Source of the DNA: Alphaproteobacteria bacterium
Lineage (GTDB): Bacteria; Pseudomonadota; Alphaproteobacteria; Rhizobiales; Xanthobacteraceae
Length of the DNA: 64,000 nucleotides
Assembly: GCA_005884765.1 (NCBI GenBank)
Contig: VAZV01000133.1
Coordinates: forward strand, 62,001 to 126,000
Direction of reading: 5' to 3'
The notes under the pieces are model-generated. The model ran no database searches and had not been told where the DNA came from. It saw only the letters and a list, made by a program, of their open reading frames with translations. Every line of letters begins with the position of its first letter. Positions within the stretch are counted from its first letter, which is position 1. A program made the translations under genes and the position numbers. Positions 24,746-30,918 of the stretch are shown one piece after another.

Positions 24746-25486
24746 ATGAAGATCAATGACGTCAGGAAATCCGCTTATTCGATGCCACTGACCAGCCCGT
24801 CGTTCCCGCCGGGACCTTATCGGTTCTTCAACCGCGAATATTTCGTCATCAGCTATCGCACCGATCCGGAAGCGCTCGCCGCCGTGGTGCCGGAGCCGCT
24901 GGAAGTCACCGAGGCGATCGTCAAATATGAATTCATCCGCATGCCCGACTCTACCGGCTTCGGCGATTACACCGAAACCGGGCAAGTGATCCCGGTCCGC
25001 TTCAACGGCGAGGAGGGTGCCTATACCCATGCCATGTATCTTGATGACGACGCCCCGATCGCGGGCGGCCGCGAGTTATGGGGATTCCCCAAGAAGCGGG
25101 CGACGCCGAAGATCGAGGTCGAGAGCGACGTCTTGGTCGGCACCTTGCATTACGGCTCGGTGCTCTGCGCCTCCGCTACCATGGGCTACAAGCACCGCTA
25201 CGTCGATCACGACGGCGTGCTAAAGGGAATGAAGACGCCGAATTTCATCTTGAAGATCATTCCGCATGTCGACGGATCGCCGCGGATCTGCGAACTGGTG
25301 CGCTTTCATCTGGAAGACATCACCCTGAAAGAAGCCTGGACCGGCCCAGCCGCGCTTGGCCTGTTCCCGCACGCGCTTGCCGACGTCGCGCGGCTGCCAG
25401 TGCGCGAGGTGGTCTCGGCGCTGCATTTCAAGGCGGATTTGACACTGGGGCTTGGGAGCGTGGCGTTCGATTATATGAAGAAGTGA
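24746..25486 (+). CDS. adc: Acetoacetate decarboxylase
   Basis: Decarboxylates acetoacetate to acetone and CO2 through a Schiff base. The 246-residue protein is collinear with the Clostridium acetobutylicum enzyme (244): [67 protein letters not shown] and [18 protein letters not shown]. Lys116-Lys117 corresponds to the Schiff-base lysine and its neighbour (115/116 in Clostridium), and Glu77 and Arg30 correspond to the active-site acid and arginine. ATG 24746 has GAGG eight bases upstream. No CoA-transferase or ketone-body genes adjoin, so its source of acetoacetate is outside the window (possibly polyhydroxybutyrate turnover). Confidence 0.93.
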   Translation: MKINDVRKSAYSMPLTSPSFPPGPYRFFNREYFVISYRTDPEALAAVVPEPLEVTEAIVKYEFIRMPDSTGFGDYTETGQVIPVRFNGEEGAYTHAMYLDDDAPIAGGRELWGFPKKRATPKIEVESDVLVGTLHYGSVLCASATMGYKHRYVDHDGVLKGMKTPNFILKIIPHVDGSPRICELVRFHLEDITLKEAWTGPAALGLFPHALADVARLPVREVVSALHFKADLTLGLGSVAFDYMKK

Positions 25487-25526
25487 GAGCTGCCATTGCG
25501 GGGCGATGCGCCACAGCTTGTCCATT

Positions 25527-25625
25527 GTCATGCCCCGCGAAGGCGGGGCATCCAGTACGCCGGGACGTTTATGATAGTCGACATGCCGGTGTTTACTGGA
25601 TCGCCCGCCTTCGCGGGCGATGACG
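25527..25625. repeat. REP-like inverted element (family 1, copy A)
   Basis: Outer arms GTCATGCCCCGCGAAGGCGG ... and CCGCCTTCGCGGGCGATGAC are complementary, with inner arms ATCCAGTA / TACTGGAT around a variable centre. A second copy of the same architecture is at 46289-46385. Confidence 0.85.
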
Positions 25626-25635
25626 GCAATCTTCA

Positions 25636-27066
25636 TTACCGCACCAGCACGTTCCGGAATTGCCACGGATCGCTTTCATCGATGTCTTCCGGGAATAGTC
25701 CCGGACGGTCGGTGAGCGGCGTCCAGTCGGTATAGAAGCCCTTCACCGGACCCAGATACGGCATCTGGATTTCAAGGCAGCGGCGGAAATCCAGTTCATC
25801 GGCCTCGACGATCCCGGCGGTGGGATTCTCCAGCGCCCACACCATGCCGGCAAGCACGGCGGACGACACCTGCATGCCGGTGGCGTTCTGGTACGGCGCG
25901 ATCGTGCGCGTCTCCTCGATCGAGAGCTGCGAACCGTACCAGTAGGCATTTTTGGCGTGGCCGTAGATCAGCACGCCGAGCTCGTCGATGCCGTCCTCGA
26001 TCTCGTTCTCGTCCAGAATGTGCCATTTGGGCTGCATCTTGCCGGCGGCGCCAAACATCTCGTGCAGCGACAGCACCGCGTCATTGGCGGGGTGATAGGC
26101 GTAATGGCAGGTGGGGCGATAGATCACCCTCTGGCCGTCGCGCACCGTGAAGTAATCGGCGATCGAGATCGACTCGTTGTGGGTGACGAGGAAGCCATAT
26201 TGCGCGCCCGGCGTCGGACACCAGGAGCGCACGCGGGTGTTGGCGCCGGGCTGTTGCAGATAGATCGCCGCCCCGCAGCCATCGGCGTGGGTGCGGCCAT
26301 TGTCCGGCATCCACTTCTCATGCGTGCCCCAGCCGAGCTCGGCCGGCTGCATGCCCTCCGACACAAAGCCTTCCACCGACCAGGTGTTGACGAACACCTT
26401 CATCGGCCTCGGCCGCTTGGAGCGCTGGGTGTCGCGTTCGGCGATATGGATACCCTTGACGCCGAGCTTGTGCGCCAACTGGCCCCAGCCTTCCCGGCTT
26501 TTCGGCTCGTTGAAGGGCGTATTGGTGTCGCGGGCGATGTCGAGCAGCGCCTGCTTGACGAACCACGACACCATGCCCGGATTGGCGCCGCAGGTGGAGA
26601 CCGCGGTCGGCCCGCCCGGGCTCTTGTGCTTGGCTGCGAGCAGCGTCTCGCGCAGCGCGTAGTTGGAGCGCTTTTCGGAGCCGATATTCTTGTCGAAGTA
26701 AAAGCCGAGCCACGGCTCGACCACGGTGTCGATATAGAGCGCGCCGATCTCCCGGCACAGCGTCATGATATCGACCGAGGAGGTGTCTACCGACAGGTTG
26801 ACGCAAAAACCCTGGCCGCCGCCGGCCGTCAGGAGCGGCACCAAGAGCTCGCGGTAATTGTCGCGGGTCACGCCCTCCTTGATGAAACGCACGCCGTGCT
26901 GTCTGGCGATCTCGCCGTCCTCGTGCGGGTCAATGATGACGAAGCGCGATTTGTCGTAAGCAAAATGCCGCTCGATCAGCGGCAGGGTGCCTTTGCCGAT
27001 CGAGCCAAAGCCGATCATGACAATGGGGCCGGAAATTTTCGCGTGGATTGGCGAGGCGGGGCTCAT
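25636..27066 (-). CDS. hss: Homospermidine synthase
   Basis: NAD-dependent enzyme making sym-homospermidine from putrescine (or putrescine plus spermidine). The 476-residue length is essentially that of the Blastochloris viridis enzyme (477). The N-terminal Rossmann motif is VMIGFGSIGKGTLPL; other conserved segments are VDTVVEPW-like YIDTVVEPWLGFYFDKNIG, STCGANPGMVSWFVKQALL, WSVEGFVSEGMQPAELGWGT and NATGMQVSSAVLAGMVWAL. Homospermidine is a major polyamine of rhizobia. A RidA gene follows upstream-to-downstream order on the same strand, and an ornithine/lysine decarboxylase that would supply putrescine lies 1.6 kb away, also on the minus strand, forming a polyamine region. Confidence 0.96.
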   Translation of the reverse strand: MSPASPIHAKISGPIVMIGFGSIGKGTLPLIERHFAYDKSRFVIIDPHEDGEIARQHGVRFIKEGVTRDNYRELLVPLLTAGGGQGFCVNLSVDTSSVDIMTLCREIGALYIDTVVEPWLGFYFDKNIGSEKRSNYALRETLLAAKHKSPGGPTAVSTCGANPGMVSWFVKQALLDIARDTNTPFNEPKSREGWGQLAHKLGVKGIHIAERDTQRSKRPRPMKVFVNTWSVEGFVSEGMQPAELGWGTHEKWMPDNGRTHADGCGAAIYLQQPGANTRVRSWCPTPGAQYGFLVTHNESISIADYFTVRDGQRVIYRPTCHYAYHPANDAVLSLHEMFGAAGKMQPKWHILDENEIEDGIDELGVLIYGHAKNAYWYGSQLSIEETRTIAPYQNATGMQVSSAVLAGMVWALENPTAGIVEADELDFRRCLEIQMPYLGPVKGFYTDWTPLTDRPGLFPEDIDESDPWQFRNVLVR

Positions 27067-27133
27067 AAGTGGGTCTCCGGAAAAACAGGTATTGGTCGGG
27101 TCAGGCCAAAAGGGGCAGGACGGATCAGCGGGA

Positions 27134-27523
27134 TCAGGGGCTGCGTCGCTTCGCGGTCACTTCGATCTCGACCTTCATCTCGGGCTTGTAGAGGCCAGCT
27201 ACCACGAGCAGCGTTGCCGCCGGGCGGATGTCGCCCAAGACGTCGCCGCAGACCGCGAAATGGGCGTCGGCGTCGTTGGCGTCGGTGATGTAGTAGGTCG
27301 CCCGGATGATATCGGCCATCGCGAATCCAGCTTCTTTCAAGGCGGCTTCGATCGTCTTGAAGCAGTTGCGTGACTGGCTGGTGACGTCTGCCGGCATCGT
27401 CATGGTGGCGTAGTCGTAGCCGGTGGTGCCGGCGACGAACGCGAAATCGCCGTCGACAACGGCGCGGCTGTAGCCGGCGGTCCTTTCAAAAGGCGAGCCG
27501 GTGGAAATGAGACGGCGGGACAT
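27134..27523 (-). CDS. RidA family protein
   Basis: A 129-residue trimeric YjgF/YER057c/UK114-fold protein. Arg100 in DIRPAATLLVVAGL and Glu119 in KVEIEVTA correspond to the catalytic arginine and glutamate of imine/enamine deaminases. The N-terminus differs from classical RidA (GSPFERTAGYSRAVVDGDFA), placing it in a Rid subfamily that often neighbours amino-acid or polyamine genes. Lies between hss and the microprotein/GNAT genes on the same strand; deamination of a reactive imine produced in polyamine metabolism is a plausible role (inference). Confidence 0.9.
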   Translation of the reverse strand: MSRRLISTGSPFERTAGYSRAVVDGDFAFVAGTTGYDYATMTMPADVTSQSRNCFKTIEAALKEAGFAMADIIRATYYITDANDADAHFAVCGDVLGDIRPAATLLVVAGLYKPEMKVEIEVTAKRRSP

Positions 27524-27593
27524 CGTAAGACCTCAGTCAGGTTTCAGGTGCGGGTTTCGGGCTTGATCCCTGTGTGCGCAACCCTTCGCTATA

Positions 27594-27764
27594 TCAGGGC
27601 GTACGCTGTGTCACGTCGGAGGATGCAGGCGCGGCTGAACCCCATCGGCGCACAAAGATGTCCCGCACGATCATGACGCTCAGCATGATCAGAAGGATGG
27701 TGGTGACGATGCTGCGCAGGCGAGAGGGCGCAGCATCGCGCGTGACGGGGAGGTTCTCCGGCAT
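27594..27764 (-). CDS. Single-pass membrane microprotein (56 aa) downstream of the GNAT gene
   Basis: A short gene between the GNAT and RidA genes. It starts MPENLPVTRDAAPSRLRSIV at ATG 27764, with GAGG about 11 bases upstream, immediately after the GNAT stop (27778-27780), and ends with a TGA at 27594-27596. Residues about 17-34 (IVTTILLIMLSVMIVRDIFV) form one transmembrane helix, followed by a basic RRWGSAAPAS tail, giving a positive-inside topology cue after the helix. Coding-like third-position GC and tight spacing behind the GNAT stop support a real gene in the same operon. Function unknown. Confidence 0.65.
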   Translation of the reverse strand: MPENLPVTRDAAPSRLRSIVTTILLIMLSVMIVRDIFVRRWGSAAPASSDVTQRTP

Positions 27765-27777
27765 GATGATGCGCGCC

Positions 27778-28545
27778 TCAGGCCGCTTGCGGCACGGCGT
27801 GCGGCGCCTTCCTGGACCGCGATGCCTTGATTTTCAGCACCGATGCCCCGGTCGGCACGATCATGCCCCAGGCGCCATCGAGCGCACCTTCGGATAGCTC
27901 GAGGCCAAGCAGCCGCTCAGGCTCGAACGGGCCGGGCAACGACAACTCGCCGGTCTTGGCCGCAGAGAAGCCGAAGCGGGCATAGTAGGGCGCATCGCCG
28001 AGCAGGATTACTGCGCGATGGCCACGCGCCTTCGCCGCCGCGAGCGCGTGGTCCATCAGCGCAGCCCCGACGCCGAGCTTGCGGCAGGTGTCACCTACCG
28101 CCAGCGGGCCGAGCATGAGCGCCGGGATGCCCCCAGCGCTGACGTGCCACAACCGCACGGTCCCGACCAGGCGTGTGGCGTTTCGGAAATTCCCCACACC
28201 CTCGCGGCGAGCACCTTCTGGGGAATTTCCGAAAGAATCGCCACACGTAAACCCTGAATCTGCTGTTGTCCGGATCGAATTCGAAGTTCGCTCCCGGTCT
28301 TGCGGCAGGCACTGCGAACTTCGAATTCGGGACAACAGCCCCTCGCGCACCGCGGAAAAGGCAAGGCCTGCGGCGGGCGTACGTCCGTCGCGCAGGCGTT
28401 GGCAGGTACGCGTCTGGCGGTTTGCGCCAAAGGCTAAATCCAGCAGCGCTTCGCGCGCAGCGACGTCCGAGCCGCGCTCGCCGCGGATCGCGAACGGAGC
28501 GGCATTCGGGGTGAGGGCGACGGGGGTCTTCCGCAATTTGGTCAT
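27778..28545 (-). CDS. GNAT N-acetyltransferase carrying a 55-codon in-frame palindromic insertion
   Basis: The acetyltransferase is recognisable on both sides of the insertion: EALLDLAFGANRQTRTCQRL and FSAVREG before, RLVGTVRLWHVSAGG, MLGPLAVGDTCRKLGVGAAL (acetyl-CoA loop) and LLGDAPYYARFGFSA after. These blocks belong to the YhbS-like N-acetyltransferases, in which VREG is normally followed directly by RLVGTVRLW. Here residues 70-124 are encoded by a 165-bp segment made of two long hairpins (28172-28338) without introducing a stop or shifting frame. Without it the protein would be about 200 residues, the usual family length. Whether the enzyme tolerates the extra surface loop is unknown. 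Confidence 0.85.
   Translation of the reverse strand: MTKLRKTPVALTPNAAPFAIRGERGSDVAAREALLDLAFGANRQTRTCQRLRDGRTPAAGLAFSAVREGLLSRIRSSQCLPQDRERTSNSIRTTADSGFTCGDSFGNSPEGARREGVGNFRNATRLVGTVRLWHVSAGGIPALMLGPLAVGDTCRKLGVGAALMDHALAAAKARGHRAVILLGDAPYYARFGFSAAKTGELSLPGPFEPERLLGLELSEGALDGAWGMIVPTGASVLKIKASRSRKAPHAVPQAA
28172..28338. repeat. Two head-to-head 76-bp palindromic elements inserted in the GNAT coding sequence
   Basis: Hairpin A, 28172-28247: 25-base left arm beginning CGTGTGGCGTTTCGGAAATT pairs with a 29-base right arm ending AATCGCCACACG, loop 22 bases. Hairpin B, 28263-28338: 29-base left arm beginning CTGTTGTCCGGATCGAATTC pairs with a 25-base right arm GCGAACTTCGAATTCGGGAC..., loop 22 bases. 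Both are exactly 76 bp, both have one arm longer by four bases, and the long arms face each other, so the elements are inverted relative to one another with 15 bases between. The outer limits coincide with the extra 55 codons of the GNAT gene. Confidence 0.85.
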
Positions 28546-28624
28546 GGCACGTCAGTCCTCGCTTGCCACGGCGGGACGACCGCCGGGCAAGCGTTGTCGA
28601 GAAATTCGCATCTCGTGAGGGGGA

Positions 28625-28644
28625 GGAGCCGGCGGACCGGCTCC
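28625..28644 (-). terminator. Hairpin after the ornithine/lysine decarboxylase gene
   Basis: GGAGCCGG and CCGGCTCC form an eight-base-pair stem with a four-base loop 27 bases beyond the stop codon; a second small hairpin GACCTCAGCGTTGAGGTC overlaps the stop region. No U-tract follows on the minus strand. Confidence 0.4.
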
Positions 28645-28670
28645 CGGTTATTTAGACCTCAGCGTTGAGG

Positions 28671-29813
28671 TCAGATGTGGTAGGTCTTCAGCGGCGGGAT
28701 GCCGTTGAAGGCCACCGACGAGTAGGTCGACGTATAAGCGCCGGTGCCCTCGATCAACAGCTTGTCGCCGATCTCGAGCGTCACCGGAAGCGGATACGGC
28801 AGCTTCTCGTACAAGACGTCGGCGGAATCGCAGGTCGGGCCCGCGAGCACGCACGGTGTCATTTCCGCCCCGTCATGCGGGGTGCGGATGGCGTAGCGGA
28901 TCGACTCGTCCATGGTCTCGGCGAGACCGCCGAACTTGCCGATGTCCAGATACACCCAGCGCACCTCGTCCTCGTCGCTCTTCCTGGAGATCAGGACGAC
29001 TTCGGTCTCGATCACGCCGGCATTTCCGACCATGCCGCGGCCCGGCTCGATGATGGTTTCCGGGATCTGGTTGCCGAAATGCTTGCGCAGCGCGCGGAAG
29101 ATCGACCGGCCGTACTGCACGACCGGAGGAACGTCCTTCAGGTACTTGGTCGGGAATCCGCCGCCCATGTTGACCATGGAGAGGTTGATCCCGCGCTCGG
29201 CGCAGTCACGGAACACGGTGGAAGCCATCGCCAGCGCGCGGTCCCACGCCTTCACCTTGCGCTGCTGCGAGCCGACGTGGAACGAGATGCCGCACGGCTC
29301 GAGCCCGAGACGCTTGGCGAGGTCGAGCACCTCGACCGCCATCTCCGGGTCGCAGCCGAACTTCCGCGACAGCGGCCATTCGGCGCCGGCGCAATCGTAG
29401 AGGATGCGGCAGAACACCTTGGCGCCGGGGGCGGCGCGGGCGATCTTCTCGACCTCGGCTGCGCAATCGACCGCGAACAGGCGAATGCCGAGCGCGAAGG
29501 CGCGCGCGATATCACGCTCCTTCTTGATCGTATTGCCATAGGAGATGCGGTCCGCTGTCGCACCCGCGGCCAGCGCCATCTCGATCTCGGCCACCGTCGC
29601 GGTGTCGAAGCACGAGCCCATCTGGGCCAATAACGACAGCACCTCCGGCGCCGGGTTTGCCTTCACCGCGTAGAACACGCGGCTGTCCGGCAAGGCCTTG
29701 GCGAAGGTCTGGTAGTTGTCGCGCACGACTTCGAGGTCGACGACGAGGCACGGCTCGGTGTCGAGGCCCTCGCTGCGTCGGTTGCGCAGGAATTCCTGGA
29801 TACGTTCGGTCAT
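28671..29813 (-). CDS. Ornithine/lysine decarboxylase (type III PLP fold)
   Basis: Makes putrescine (and possibly cadaverine) from ornithine (lysine). The 380-residue protein belongs to the eukaryotic-like ODC/DAPDC family (COG0019) typical of alphaproteobacteria. Lys51 in FYAVKAN binds PLP; GGGFPTKY and EPGRGMVGNAG hold the PLP phosphate; Cys328-Asp329 in GPTCDSADVLYE are the substrate-side residues contributed across the dimer. CDSAD, rather than CDGLD, is the form I associate with alphaproteobacterial dual lysine/ornithine enzymes. ATG 29813 has GGGAG six bases upstream. A long structured leader precedes it, consistent with polyamine-responsive control. Its product feeds homospermidine synthase encoded nearby. 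Confidence 0.94.
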   Translation of the reverse strand: MTERIQEFLRNRRSEGLDTEPCLVVDLEVVRDNYQTFAKALPDSRVFYAVKANPAPEVLSLLAQMGSCFDTATVAEIEMALAAGATADRISYGNTIKKERDIARAFALGIRLFAVDCAAEVEKIARAAPGAKVFCRILYDCAGAEWPLSRKFGCDPEMAVEVLDLAKRLGLEPCGISFHVGSQQRKVKAWDRALAMASTVFRDCAERGINLSMVNMGGGFPTKYLKDVPPVVQYGRSIFRALRKHFGNQIPETIIEPGRGMVGNAGVIETEVVLISRKSDEDEVRWVYLDIGKFGGLAETMDESIRYAIRTPHDGAEMTPCVLAGPTCDSADVLYEKLPYPLPVTLEIGDKLLIEGTGAYTSTYSSVAFNGIPPLKTYHI

Positions 29814-30250
29814 AGCACTCTCCCAAAACGGTCCCAGCGACGGGACCCGCTCCAAGTGGTTCTCGGACGTGAGTGCTTTGGCGTAGTCGCACGATGGAGA
29901 CGCGACGAAGCCTCGAACTCGAGATCCGAACTGTGCTGCCGTGGATTGGTTGGGAAATTTTTCCCGCCCGCTCACCTGGCAATGAAGGACAAGCCTTTTC
30001 AGTAGCCCGCGCCGGCGGTGGAATGCCGGTAGAGACCAAAAAAGCCCGATCCGTCGTTGCTTTAAGTCGCGTCCCCCGTTGAGAGCGGGGTGCGCCGGTT
30101 CGCCTCCGGCTGCCAGTCACGGTTGCAAGGAGTGGAGAGACCTTCAGCGGCATCTCTTGAGAGAGATGCTGGCCTCCCAGGTCTTCGACCTAAGCGACCC
30201 TCGGTTCTTCCATCCCTTGGCGGCTGTCCGGCCTCTTGTCCGGATACCTA
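29814..30250 (-). promoter_or_regulatory. Structured leader of the decarboxylase gene, candidate speF-type RNA element
   Basis: About 430 bases without a gene on the minus strand, containing compact hairpins: GCATCTCT/AGAGATGC (30150-30169), AGGTC-TTC-GACCT (30179-30191), and a GCCGGAGGCGAACCGGC stem near 30090-30112, then a T-run GGGCTTTTTTGG (30038-30050). Corbino and colleagues described the speF motif upstream of COG0019 decarboxylase genes in alphaproteobacteria, exactly this context. I cannot align to the Rfam model here, so the family is inferred from position and structure. Confidence 0.55.
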
Positions 30251-30442
30251 CCGACTGACACACGACCACAGGCACGTGCGAAATTGGGCAAGAACGGAAA
30301 TAAGACTTTTGAGTCTGCTTCGCAACAATTTTTTTAGGCTGGTGGCAAATTTGCCTAACAGCTGCTTGCGAGCGGCGCGCTGAACATGAACAAGCGTTAA
30401 GATTTTGCGAAGGCGCGAGCGTGTTTGAGCCAAGCGGCGCAA

Positions 30443-30530
30443 GGCTTTCTCGAACAAAGCTTTCTCGCGTGAAGGAGACTTTCTTGCGCGAAGGAGGCTT
30501 TCTCGCCTGAGCGGAGGCTTGCTCGTCTAG
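30443..30530. repeat. Degenerate tandem repeat, about 19-bp period
   Basis: Five imperfect units of the form GGCTTTCTCGCGTGAAGGA begin near 30443, 30458, 30477, 30496 and 30516. The last unit abuts the stop codon of the small membrane-protein gene on the minus strand. Decay increases toward 30443. Confidence 0.6.
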
Positions 30531-30787
30531 ACGCGCTTCGTGAACGGCTCGACGCGCTGCGCGGCGCGGATGAACGCCACCATCACGAAGACGCCGACCG
30601 CAAACAGTGCGGCCTGCAGGATGTGGGCGCCGGTGTCTTCGAGCCCGAGCAGGATCGCGAGCGCCCAGCCGCCGGCAAACGCGGCGCCGAACACTTCGGC
30701 GCCGATCAGGATGGCGGCGCTGATGACGGTGACGACGCTTGGCCAGTTGATTTCGCGGGAAGCGGTCGGGGAGGGCTGCACGTTCAT
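30527..30787 (-). CDS. Small two-helix membrane protein (86 aa)
   Basis: MNVQPSPTASREINWPSVVT starts a protein with two transmembrane helices (about 18-42, VVTVISAAILIGAEVFGAAF; and 55-76, HILQAALFAVGVFVMVAFI) joined by a short loop, and a basic tail RAAQRVEPFTKRV. Of a type common in Bradyrhizobium next to metabolic genes; function unknown. Divergent to the M3 peptidase gene with about 130 bases between, and followed by a tandem repeat. Confidence 0.75.
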   Translation of the reverse strand: MNVQPSPTASREINWPSVVTVISAAILIGAEVFGAAFAGGWALAILLGLEDTGAHILQAALFAVGVFVMVAFIRAAQRVEPFTKRV

Positions 30788-30918
30788 GGATTAAAGTCCT
30801 GTTTTGCGGGCGCAATCTCTCTGAAAAGGCCCATGCTATCAAGCGCAAAAGGCCCAAAAAAGCCCGATGCCGTGATATAACCGGCGCCAATTGAATTGGA
30901 ACGAAATTGGGATTTGTG

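Noticed and set aside
27574-27897. 107-codon plus-strand frame across the microprotein and GNAT end
   Set aside because: Antisense to better-supported genes and without a ribosome-binding site.
30037-30052. Poly-T in the decarboxylase leader as a complete intrinsic terminator
   Set aside because: No GC-rich stem directly precedes the T-run in the linear sequence; at most part of an attenuator.
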